DNA of 64,000 bases from Arthrinium phaeospermum (taxonomy: Eukaryota; Ascomycota; Sordariomycetes; Amphisphaeriales; Apiosporaceae): NCBI GenBank assembly GCA_006503535.1, contig QYRS01000006.1, positions 930,001-994,000 on the forward strand, written 5' to 3'. Of this stretch, positions 43,701 through 56,800 are shown in pieces; the first letter of the stretch is position 1, and each line of letters starts with the position of its first letter. The notes beneath the pieces are model-generated. The model was not told the DNA's origin, ran no database searches, and was given only the letters and a program-made list of their open reading frames with translations. The translations under genes were made by a program, and so were the position numbers.

Positions 43701-44571
43701 TATTTTATAACTTTTAAAAGTATTCGAATAAATATTATTAATAAACTATTTATTAAGTAATAATATAATCCGTTTTAATTATTTTATTCGAATTATTTAA
43801 TTTATTTATTAATAATTAATAAAACGTATATTCGAAATATAATGGTAAGCGATAAATATTTTTAACGAAACGAATAAATAAATAATTCGTTAAAAAATAT
43901 TTTAATAGGAAATTAATATTTAAATTATTATTAAAAAATTGGTTATTTAATAAATTTAAATTAAATTATATTTATAAAAAATAATACTTAGCGATATTAA
44001 ATATTTATCGAATTTTTAATAATAACTTTAATATTTAGGAAAATTTAAATTAAATTATATATAAAGTTTAGAATTAATAATCCGTATAAGTTTATTATAT
44101 ACTTTAAATTTTAAATTATTACTCTAATTTATTTATTAATTATTAATTTTTTAATATAACGAAATTTGCCTATATATATTAATTTTATTATTAAAATTAA
44201 AAATAATTAAAAAAAGGCCTTTTTTTTTAACGAAATTGAAGTTTTTTTCGTTAAATATAAGAAAATAAATAGATAAGTTAGTAGGTTAAGGGTAGGTTAA
44301 GAAGTTTAAAGAATAAGTATATTAATAATAAAATTTTATATATAATTAGCGGTTCGTTATTATTATTCTATAATGAATAATATAATATTATTTAAGGTTT
44401 TTAAATCGATTAAAAATAGTATTAAATAAATTTAATCGTAAGATTTAAAAATATAAATAAATAAAATATAATTTAACGAAATTTAAATAAAGCTTTATTC
44501 GTTTATTTATTTAAATTAATTATATAAGGTTATTTTCGTTAAACCTATTAACGAATATATTTATATATATA
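34785..44571 (-). mobile_element. RIP-degraded LTR retrotransposon of about 9.8 kb nested in another repeat
   Basis: Direct terminal repeats of about 135 bp match closely: left 34,785-34,919, right 44,432 to about 44,566, both containing TTAATCG, AAATATAATTTAA, TTTAAATAA and GTTTATTTATTTAAATTAAT. On the minus strand a purine-rich AAAAAACGGAGG (34,931-34,920) lies directly before one terminal repeat, where a polypurine tract is expected. This puts the 5' end at the right, so the element reads on the minus strand; the minus strand is also the A-rich one. The interior (about 34,920-44,430) keeps more CpG than its surroundings but has no open frame, so family (copia or gypsy) cannot be decided. 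Confidence 0.65.
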
Positions 44572-45172
44572 AAATTCATTATTTTTTATATAATAAATTA
44601 AATTAAATAAATATATAAATTTATTAATTATAATAATTAATAATAAATAATAATATATTTATTAAAAAATTATTTATTAATTTTATTTTATTTTATTATT
44701 TCGTTATAATAAATTTTAAATAACGATTAAACATTAACGCGGCTTCCTCTTTATATTTATAATTTTGTTTATTTTATAAAAATATAATATTCGTTATTAA
44801 AATCGTAAGAAAATCGATCGTTATTTTTTTAAGTTTTTTCGCCTTTATTTTTAATTTTATAATAAAAAAAATATAAATATAAAATTATTTTTTATTTCGA
44901 CTTTTAAAATATTATATTATTAATAATTTTAAATTAAAATATTTTAATTTTAACGAATTAATAAATTTAATGAAATATTTCGATTTTAAAGCGTTATAAC
45001 GTATAATTAATAAAATAATTTTTTAAAAATTATAAAGGTATTTTCTATAAATATATATAATATAATATTATTATTATATTAATATTTATTATAATATATA
45101 TAAATAATATTAAAATTTAAATAATTATATATATATTAATAATATATAAAAATTTAAAATTAAATAATAAAT

Positions 45173-45203
<31 letters not shown>

Positions 45204-45620
45204 ATAAAAAAAAGAATTAATTATAAATTTTAAAAAGCGTTTATTATAAAATTTATATTTATTTTAAAATTTTTTTCCGAAATTATATAAAATTAGTATT
45301 TATATATATATTTTAAAAATTTTATTATTTAATATAAATAATTTTTAATAAATTTTAAATTATATAATAAGAACGAATAATTCTTTTTTTAATAATTAAA
45401 TATAATATTATTATAAATTTTAAGTTTATTTTAAATTTTATATTATAAAAAATAATAGTTATAATTAAAATTATAATAAAAAAAAATTTAATATTTATTA
45501 TTTATTATTATTAAAATTTAATTTTTTTAATATAAAATTATTTAATTTATATTATTATTTATTTATTTTTTATTATTTATATTAATTATATATTATATAT
45601 TAAAAAGAAATTTAAATAAA
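44572..45620 (+). repeat. Right part of the split LTR-like form A copy
   Basis: Resumes with TTTTTTATATAATAAATTAA as at 32,745 and follows form A to its end. Together with 34,690-34,784 it rebuilds one full copy of about 1.1 kb. Confidence 0.65.
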
Positions 45621-46609
45621 TTATAAAAAAATAAATTAAATAAAAAAACTAAAAAACTTATTATATAATTTTTATTAAATTTTATCATATAATTTAAATA
45701 TTAAATATAATTAAAAAATTAAAACTTAAACTTTAATATTAATATATTTATAATTTTAAAAATGTTATTATTAAATTAATAATATTATAAAGAAAATTTT
45801 AATAATATAAATTTTTAAAATAATTAAAGTTTAATTTAAAGTTATAAAAAATAAAATAATTTAATTTTAATTATAAATATATAATAAAAATATTTTATTA
45901 AATAAATTTTTAAAAATAATAAGAAAAAAGAAATAATAATTTAATATCTAATTAATTTAAATACTTTTTAATATAAAATAATATATTATTTTTTAATAAA
46001 TAATTATATATAAATTAAATTTTTATAAATTAATTTATTTTATTTAAATAAAAGTTAAATATATAATTTATATTTAAAAAAATATTTATATTAATTTTTA
46101 ATAAATTATAATTTTAATATTATTTAAAATAATATTTAATAATTATTATTTTTTTATTAAATAATAAAAATTTATAAATATAACTTCTTATAAAAAGAAA
46201 AAATATAATTTAATTTAAATTATTTAAATAAATTAATTTAATATAAAAAAAAAAGTAAAACAATTCTTAAAAAGTTTATATATTAATTATATTTTAAATA
46301 TAATTAATAAAATATAAAATAATTTTATTTCTTTTTTAATAATTAAATTAAATTATTTTATATAATTATATTTATTATATTTAATAATTTATTATTATAT
46401 ATTATTATATATATTTTAATTAATATTTTTTTAAATTATAAAACTTTTTTATATATATTAAATAATAAATTTATAATTAAAAATTTAAAATTTATAACGT
46501 TTAATAATTTTAATATTATATCTATATAAATATAAAAGCTTTTAAAAATATTATTATATTAATTATTTTAAATTATAAAATAAAAAAATAATATTTTTTT
46601 ATTTTTATT

Positions 46610-47745
46610 TTACGGAAGACGTTAATTTATTATTTATATTAAAAGAAATTTATATAAAACTTATTATTTTTTATATAATAAATTAAATTAAATATATAAT
46701 AATTAATTATTATATAATTAATTAATAATAAATTAATACTAATATATTTATTAAAAAATTATTTATTAATTTCGATTCGTTTATTTCCCGTTTATTAATA
46801 ACGGCTTTTTTTTTAATTAATTAAGTTAATTCGCGATTTTATTATATCGATTTTCGTTGAGCTTATTTAAGTTTCGCGGTTTCCGAAGCTTTATTTCCGT
46901 TTTATATAAAATACGCTTTTTATTATTTAATAATTCGATAGCGATTTTCGTTATATTATATATATAACGTATAGGTCGTATATATAAAAAATTACGTATT
47001 ATAATAATTTAAAAAGTATATTATTAAATGCGGTTTCGAATATTTTAAAGTCGAGTTTATTAAGAGCGATATAGTAATCGCGAAATAAAATTTTTTAAAA
47101 AGTTAAAATTTAATTACCGGCGTAACGATGCCGACTTTATCGAAATTATTAAAGTGTTTTTTATAAGCGCGTATAATATAATTATTATTATTATTAATAA
47201 TTATTATAATATAAATAAATATTAAAATATAAATAATATTATAAATATAATAATATAAAAGGATTAAAATAAAAATAATAATATATATATATATATATAC
47301 GATAAAAAGAAATAAATTATAAGTTTTAAAAAGCGTATATCGCGAAAATTTATACTTATTTTCGAAAATTTTCTTCGAAAACTTACGTAAAACGATATTT
47401 ATATACGTTAATTTAAAAACTTTATTACTCGGTATAAAATTTTTAATAAATTTTAAACTTATAATACGAATAAATATTCTTTTTTAATAATTAAATATAA
47501 TATTATCGTAACTCCGGGTTATTTTAAACTTTATATTATAAAAATAATAAATAGCTATAATTAAAAATTATAATAAAAAGGGGTTTAATATTTATTATTT
47601 ATTATCGTTAAAAGCTTAATTCTTTTTAATTTTATTATTTAAAATACCTATTTATTTTAATATAAAATTATTATTAATTTATTATTATCCATTTATTCCT
47701 TACTATTTATATTAATTATATATAATATATACTAAAAAAAATTAA
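46610..47745 (+). repeat. LTR-like repeat, form B, best-preserved copy
   Basis: Starts near GAAGACGTTAATTTATTATT like form A, then carries a different middle (AATTCGCGATTTTATTATAT, GCGGTTTCGAATATTTTAAA, GGCGTAACGATGCCGACTTT), then rejoins form A from about 47,150 to the end. It retains the most GC of all LTR-like copies. Confidence 0.65.
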
Positions 47746-48409
47746 ATAAATATTTTTATTTATATAAATTAATTTATATATTATTATTTATTTTAATAAT
47801 AAAAGTAATTTATAAAATTAATAAATTATTAACTTTTAATTTTTATTATATTAAATAAAAATGCTTTAATTATTATTAATATTTTAATATAATTAATTAT
47901 TTAAATTTTTTAATAATATTTTAAAAATAATTAATAAATATTAAGTTTTAATTATTTTTTATTATTTTAATTTAAATATATTTATAATTAATATATATTT
48001 AAAATCGATTTTTTTAAGTTTATTATTTAATTATTAATAAAGTTTAAATTTTTATTTTACATTTTTTATTAATTAAAATAATTATAATTCTTTAATTTTT
48101 AATATTATTATATTAATTTTTTATAATTCTAAAATTATTTCATTTATTTATTTTTATTAAATATTAAAAAGGTATTTAATAATTATATTATAAATATTAT
48201 TAAATATATTTAAATTTATTTAATAATTCCTTTTATTTTTTATTTTATTTTTATAAAAGTATTAATTCTATTATATATTTGTATTAATTATAATTAATTA
48301 TTTATTAAAATATATTAATATTAATTATATTATTATAATAGTTTATAAATTTATTTATTTATTTCCTTTCTTTAAAATTAAAGAATTTTAAATTATTAAT
48401 AAAATATAT

Positions 48410-49068
48410 TCTATTTTATAAAAATATTAATTTATTATTTAAATTAAAAGATTATATAAATCTATTACTTTTATATAATAAATTAAATTAAATAATATAA
48501 ATTATTTAAATATAATAATTGATTAATAATAAATCGATTAAGATATATATATAAGAATTATTTATAATTTAATTATTTTTTAACTTTATTTCTATTTATT
48601 AATATTTTAATATTATTTATTTTATTTTATTTTAACGAATTTTTAAATAACTATTAAAGATTATATAACCTTTTATTTTATATTATATAACTTTTCTTTA
48701 ATTTTATAAAAAGTAATTTTATTATTAAAATCGTAAAACAATCGGTTATTATTTTTTTAATTTCTTTTTTTAATTTTTATTTTTAATTAAAAAGAATATA
48801 AATATAAGGTTATTTTTTATTTTAACTTTTAAAGTATTATATTATATCTTTAACAATATTAAAATATATTAATTTTAATCGATTAATAAATTTAATAAAA
48901 TATTTTAATTTTAAAACGTTATAATATATAATTAATAAGGTAATTTTTTTAAAATTATAAAAACGCTTTTTATAAATATATAATATAATATTATTATAAT
49001 ATTAATATTTATTATAAAAATTTTAATAAATATTTTTATTAATATTAATATTTATTATAAATTTTTAA
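48410..49068 (+). repeat. LTR-like repeat, form A, truncated copy running into a short tandem repeat
   Basis: Follows form A from its start (AATATTAATTTATTATTTAA) to the ATAATATTAATATTTATTAT section, then turns into a tandem repeat of about 43 bp (ATTAATATTAATATTTATTA plus AATTTTTAATAAATATTTTT). The tandem repeat is interrupted by a retroposon and continues to about 49,790. Confidence 0.6.
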
Positions 49069-49079
49069 TAAATATTTTA

Positions 49080-49661
49080 ACCTTTAGTTTATATAGCTTA
49101 ATGGGTAGGCAGCCGAATATAAAGGCATATATCGAGTTGAGGGTTTAAATCCCTTTAAAGGCGCCGTTTTTTTTAGCCTTTACTACGATAGGAAATAGGG
49201 TCTTTATCGTACCATACCGGTCCGATAAGAGCCGGCGGATCGATTCGGTCCGCAACTACGGTTAGTACGTACCGATTAAATGTATTTATACTTATAAGAG
49301 ATTTATAAAAAATCAATTATATTATATAATACTAGGCTCGAATCCGGGATTTAGTACGTAGCGTTTAAATTTAAATCCGATTACTTAACCGGTTAATTAA
49401 AAGCTTATTATAATTTATATTAAAATTCTATTTAAAATTATTATTTATATACCCTATAATAAGCTTAATACGGTTTTCTTAATATAGTTTTTAATCAATT
49501 AATAAAGCACCTACCCTCTAAACCCGTACTTATCCTACGGGATTTATTTATTAAAAACCGACCTAATTTAATTAATCGAATATATAGCAGCCTACGTCGT
49601 AAAAATCGGGTCAATTTATCCGGGTAAAACCGTTATAGATAAAAAAAAAAAAAAAAAAAAA
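49080..49661 (+). mobile_element. tRNA-derived retroposon (SINE-like), copy 3, well preserved
   Basis: 582 bp, flanked by AAATATTTTA at 49,070-49,079 and 49,662-49,671. The head holds a pol III A box (TAGCTTAATGGGTAGG, 49,093-49,108) and a B-box-like GGGTTTAAATCCC, with GCCTTTA-like and TAAAGGC ends that can pair as an acceptor stem. The middle carries a second, opposed tRNA-like module, and the 3' end is an A-run from 49,641. There is no coding capacity, so it would depend on a LINE for movement. Confidence 0.9.
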
Positions 49662-52600
49662 AAATATTTTATTAATATTAATATTTATTAAATTTTTAAT
49701 AAATATTTTATTAATATTAATATTTATTATAAAATTTTTAATAAATATTTTTATTAATATTAATATTATTATAAAAGTTTTAATAAATATTTTTATTTAA
49801 TTATAATTTTATATAATTAATATTATAATTATAATTTTAATTCTTTATAATTTTATTATAATTTTAATTATTTTATATTATTATTTAATTATAACTTAAA
49901 TTATTATAGTAATTTTATAATATTTTATTATAAGTTTCTTTTTATTTATAAAACTTTAACTCCTATAATTAAAATTTAAGTTTAAAATAAATAAACTTAT
50001 ATATTTTATAAATATTTTAATTAAAAACTTTTTTAAATTATAAAGTTATTTTATATAAATTAAATAATAAATTATATATTAAAAAGGCGGTACAATTTTA
50101 AATTTATAATTAATTATTTAAATTTATAACGTTTAATAATTTATATATTATTTATTAAAATATTAAAGTTTTTATTAATAATATTATTATATAAAATAAC
50201 CTTTAAATTAAATAAATATAAAAATTAATATTATTTATTTATAATAACTTTTTTATACCTTATTATTTATTATTTTATTAATTTTATTAATTTAATATAT
50301 AATTATATCATAATTTAATATTAATAATTTATATAATTTAATATTTTTAAAAATAATTATAATAACTTTTAAAAATAAATATAATTAAAAAGAGTATTTA
50401 TTATTATTTTTATATATATTAATTTAAAAGTTTTATTATTTCCTATAAATATTAATTTAATATTATTTATTATATTTATTTATTTATTAATAAGTATTAT
50501 ATTTATTTTATATTTTTTATTATTTAATAATTTTAATTTATTTATATTTTATTATTAATTAATTTAGAATTAATATTAAAGCTTTAATTAAACTTTATTT
50601 ATTTATTAAAATTTTAATTATAATTAATTACTTAGTTTTATAATAAAAAAAATTTAATTAAATAATAAATTATTAATTTATTATTTATAATATATCAATA
50701 AAAAAAGTATTTATTTTATATTATATAATAAAAATATTAAAAGAATTAAAATTAGATTTAATTAAAATTATTTAATTTTTATTTTATATATTTTTTTATT
50801 TATTATTTATATTATAATTTAATAATTATTATATTTCTTTTAATAAATATTTAAAAGTTATTTAATAAATTTTAAATTTTAATAAACTTTTTAAATTAAT
50901 TTTAATTTAAATATATTATAATTAAATATATATTATAAATTAGTTTTTTTAAAGTTTATTTTTATTATTAAATAAGTTTTTAAATTTTCGTTTATATTCT
51001 TTTTAAAGCGTAATAATAACGTTTTAATTTTTAATATTATTATATTAATCGCTTAATTTAAGTTTAAAAGTTATATTTTTTTATTTATTATATTAATAAA
51101 AATAATTAATAATTATATTATAAATATTATTAAATATATTTAATTTTAATTTAATAATTTCTTTTTACTTTTTTATTTTATATTAAATTTATTAACTTTT
51201 ATTATAATTATTTTATTATTTTAATTAATAATTAATTATTAAAATAGGCGTAAAATTAACGGTTTTTTAAATAAAACTTTTAAAGTATTAATCGTATTAT
51301 ATTATTTAAATATTTATATTTAATTATTAATATCTTTTCTTTTAAATTTAAATAATTTCGAATTATTAATAAACGTATTATTTTAAAATAATATTAATAT
51401 TTATTATATTAACTCGTTTTTTTAAAATGTTTTTAATTATATTTATTAATTATATATATTTAATCTTTTTTATATTTAATTTAATTAAATTTCGTTTTAA
51501 TTTATTTTTATAATAAGAATAATTTTATTTCTCGCTTTTATTATATTTAATTATATATAAAGTTATTAATTTAAAAATTCTATATTACCTTATTATTATA
51601 TAAAGAGTTTTAATTAACCTTTTTTAAAGTTAATACATTAATAATTAACGTTATATTATTATAACGTTTTATTTAATATTTAAAAAAGGGTTTAAATTAA
51701 ATATTAAAATTGTTTCTTTTAATAATAATTTATTTTTTAATATTTTATAAACTATTATATTTTAATATAATATTATTACGTCTTTTATTAATAATTTTTA
51801 TAGGTATTATTTATTATATTTTTATAAAACTTTTTTTATTAAATAAGATATTTAATTATTAATTTACTTTTTACTTTAATATATTAAGTAATTAATTTTT
51901 TAATTTTAAACGATTATTATTTATTATTATTATTTTATAATAATATACTTTATTTAAAGCTTTATTTAATCGAAAGGTTCTTTTTTTAAACGTTAATATA
52001 ATTAAATAATCGATATTATTTAATAAACTCGTAATAGTTTTAAAACATTTATTTATATATTAATAAATTTATTATTTTAATAAAACAAGTCTTAATATAT
52101 TATTATAACTATTTATAAATTAATTTTTAATAATTTATACTTTTTATATAATTTAAAATAAACTTCGTTTTTTATATTAAATTATAATATTATTTTATTT
52201 AATTATTTTAAAATTTTATTATATTCGTTATAAAATTTAATATATTTTTTATTTTTTATTAATATTTTTATATAATTTTTAAATTTACTTAATCTTTTAA
52301 ATAATTAAAATTAATAAGAAATTTTAACATTAAAAATTTAATATTATTTTATTTAATAATTTTTATAAATCGTCGATATATATTATTTAAATTATATTAT
52401 ATTATTAATAAAAATTAAGTTAAAAATTATTATTTTTATTATAATAAATAAAATATAATTCTATTTTTTATTTTATTTATTTATTTATTTATTTATTTAA
52501 ATATAATAATTTATTAAAAAATTAATTTAATTTTTTATTTAATTTAATATATATTAAAATTAAGCGATAAATTAAAGTTATAATTTAAAATAATATTTAA

Positions 52601-52744
52601 AAAATACTTTATTAATTTATAATATATTAATATTATTTATTCGTTTATATTTAATATATATTATATAACTCGATATTAATAATTTTTTTAATAAAACAAT
52701 TTATTATTATTATAAAATTATTATATCTATTTTATTTTAAAATA

Positions 52745-53830
52745 TATTATATTTATTTAAATTCTTTTTAATATATATTATATAAAATATAAATAATAAA
52801 ATATAATAATAATAATATAAATTAATAATAATTTTATATTAAAATAAATAAATATTTAAATAAAAAAGTAAAAAAATTTAAGTTTTTAATATTAATAAAT
52901 AATAAATTTTAATTTTTTTTTATTATAACCCTTAATAATTTTTTTTATAATATAAAATTTAAAAAAATTTAAAGTTTATAATATATTATATTTAATTATT
53001 AAAAAAATATTATTTCTTTATATTATATAAATTTAAAATTTATTAAAAATTATATTAAATAATAAAATTTTAAAATTAATATATATAAATATTAATTTTA
53101 TATAAATTTTCAAAAAAAAGCTTTTAAAAAAAGGTATAAATTTTATAATATATTTTTCAAATTTATAATTTTTTTTTATATTATTATATATATATTATAT
53201 TTTTTTTTTATTTTTTTTATATATTAATATTTATATATATTATAATAATTATTAATAATAATTAATATTATATATACGTTTATAGAAAATATTTTTTATA
53301 ATTTTAATAAAGTCGGCATTATATCGATAATTAAACTTTATTTTAAAAAGCTTATTTTACGATTATTATATCGCTTTTAATAAATTTAATTTTAAAATAT
53401 TAAAATCGTACTTAATAATATATTTTTTAAACTATATATATATAACTTTTTATATATATAATTTATATTATATATAAAATATAATAATAAAAACTATTAT
53501 TAAACTATTAAATAATAAAAAGTGTATTTATATATATAAAATAAAAATAAGGTTTAAAACCGTAGAGCTTTTAAATAAACTTAATAAAAGCCGATATAAT
53601 AAAATCGCGAATTAATTTAATTAATTAAAAGAAAAAATTATATTAATAAATAGGATATAAATCGAAATTAATAAATAATTTTTTAATAATATATTATTAT
53701 CGATTTATTATTATTATTATATAATTAATTAATTTATATATTTTCTTAATTTAATTTATTATATAAAAAATAATAGATTTATATAAAACTCTTTTTAATA
53801 TAATATAAATTAACGTCTTCTATAGAATAG
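52745..53830 (-). repeat. LTR-like repeat, form B, inverted copy
   Basis: Reverse complement of 46,610-47,745: includes TAAAGTCGGCATTATATCGA (about 53,310), AATCGCGAATTAATTTAATT (about 53,605) and TTAACGTCTTCTATAG (about 53,810). Edges approximate. Confidence 0.6.
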
Positions 53831-56800
53831 TTTTAATTATATTAATTAAATTATTAATATATTATTAAAGTTTTTAAAATCGGAATTTTTAAAATTATTA
53901 AAATAATAAGCGACGTAATAAACGTTAAAATAATAAAATTTTAATTAATAGTTTTTAAAAAGGGCCGATACTTTTAAAATTGTATATCAATATTTAAAGT
54001 TTTAATACGGTATTTTTAAATCGAAAAATATTTAATATATATTATATTTATTTTTAAACGAAGTTATTAATTAAATATATCGATTAATAAATAAAAATAT
54101 AAATAATTAATTATAATAATTATTTCGTTATATAAAATAATAATTTATATTATTTTTATAGCTTTTTTTAATTCGAATCGGTTTTTAAAAATAACGATAT
54201 AATTATAAATATTAAACGCCGATTTATTTAATATAATAGATTATATATAGATTAATTAATAAAAAAAGGTTATTAAATTTATTTATTTTATAATTATTAA
54301 TTTTAATTAATTTAATTAATAGATTGATTTATTCTTCGAGTTATTTTAATTTTATAAAATTTATATAATTAAATAATATAATAAAATTTATAAATTAAAT
54401 AGTATTTTATTATTAAATATAATTATATTATTATTTAATATATTATTAATATTATATAGCTTTTATTCGAGTTTTTATAATATAAGAAAATATTTCGTTT
54501 ATTTTTTTATAACGTATTTAAATATATTAATTATTGAAATTAATATAATAATTAAAACTTTAAATCAATTATTAAAAACGAAAGTATTAAAGGATTATCG
54601 AATTTTTAAAAATAAATTATTTTAATTAATCGTTAAAATTATTATTAACTAATAATTATCGCTACCTTTATTATAATTTTTTTTATTTTATTAATAATTT
54701 CCGTAGTTTTATATAAACGTTATCTTTATTACCGTTAATTTTAAAAAACTATAATTTACTATATTAATTTTTAAAAAATATATTATCGTTATTAACGACG
54801 TTAACAAATATTATTATTAATTGTATTATTTTAAAATTTATTTAATAGTTTATTTTAAAGTATACCTTAAATATATTTTAAAACCGAACTTTTTATAAAT
54901 AAAGCTTTTATATAAATTTTATTTAAAATAATGTTAAAATTATATTTATTAAAACTTTTTTAAATATTTAAAATAAAATAAATAACTAAAAAATTAAAAT
55001 TAGAATTAGAATTATTATAATTATTAAATAAATTTTATAAAAAACTTAATAAATAGGAAAAATTATTATTATTAATTTTAATATTAACGGCGTTTATTAA
55101 TATTAATAAAACCTTTTTTAAACCTTCGAGGTTTACGGCGATCGAAAAACGGAAAATTAAAATCTTTATTTATAAAATTCGTATTCGAATTAATATAAAA
55201 TAAATAACGAATTTTTCATTACGGCTTTTTTTATAATTATTATAATATATTTCGAAAAATAATAAAAACAAATTTATAGTTTTTTAATAATATTTATTAA
55301 ATAAAAAAAATATATCGCCTACGTTATATTTTATAAATTAAATATAATAATTAATAGTATTAAATTAAAATTTATAAAATAAAAAATAAGAATATATATA
55401 TTAAATTATATAAAAAACGATATTAATCGGGTTAAATTTAATATTTTTATAATATTATAAATAATATATTTGCGTTATAAATTTTATAACAACGTTTTTT
55501 TTAAAAACTTTTTTATTTTAAATTATAATATTATTATATATAAAAGTTTAAAATTAATCGCGTAAAATATAATAATTATAATTTAATAATAATCGTTTTT
55601 ATATTTTAATTATTTTTAATAAAATTTAAACGATTTAATTAATTATAATTTTTTTTATTAATTATATTATATATTTAATTATATTAATTATTATTTATAA
55701 TATTATTAATTTTATTAATTTTATTTTATTTAACGATTTAATTTTTATTATTTATGTTTTTATATATATATATTATAATATATTTTTAAAAAATTAATCG
55801 ATTATTTATATTTTTAAAAAATTTATTATTATTTATCGTAATTATAAAATATATTTTAAAACAAATTATTTTATAATATATTTTAAAAAAATAAATTATT
55901 ATAAGAAATTTTAATATAGATTTTTAAAATAATAATTAAATATTTAAATAATAAAGATATAAAGCGGGTTAGTTTTTTATATTTTAAAAAAATTTTAAAA
56001 ATTAAAATTTTAAAAATTATATTATTAAAAAAATTTTATATTTAAAAAAAATATATTTTTTTGTTTCTTTTATCGATTTATTTATTTATAACGCGGCGAT
56101 TATTAATCGATTTATAAAATATAAAACTATAAATAATTAAATTATTATTAAAATTATTAATTTATCTATATATTTTATAATTATAAATAATATAAACGAT
56201 TTTTAAATTTTTTTAAAATTTATAATAAAATATATTAATAAATAAATTTTAATTCCGTTTTTTTTTTAAAATATTTATAATTTTTAATCGATTTATTAAC
56301 GAATAAATATTTATTATAATATATTTAATTATAAAAGTTTTTTAAATTATAATAAAAAATATAATATTTATTATAAACTTTATTATTATTAATTAAATTT
56401 TTTAATAAATTAAAATATTAAATATTAAAAATCGAATTAATTTCGAAAAAAATAATAACGGAATAAAATATCGATTAATTTAAAATTATATTAAAAAGCT
56501 TATAATAAAAAAACTATTACAATAAAAAATTATTTATTAAATTTTAATAAAAAAAATAACGAAAATTTATATTAAAAAATTAAAAATTTTTAAAGCTTAA
56601 TTAAAAATAAAAAAAAAATTAAAATATAATTAATTAAAACGTTATATTTATTATTAAAAAAGTTATATTTAAAAAAAAATTGAAGCGTTTAATAATATTA
56701 TTTTCCTAAAACTTTTAAATATATTAAATATTATAGATTTAAATTTTAAATTAAAATTTAATCCTTTTATTAATTACCCGTTATTTATTAAAAACAAAAT

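Noticed and set aside
49080..49165. Genuine tRNA genes at the heads of the retroposons (also at 60,234)
   Set aside because: The acceptor-like ends are too far apart for a standard tRNA, the arms are mutated, and the segment is the head of a 580-bp element with poly(A) tail and target duplications.
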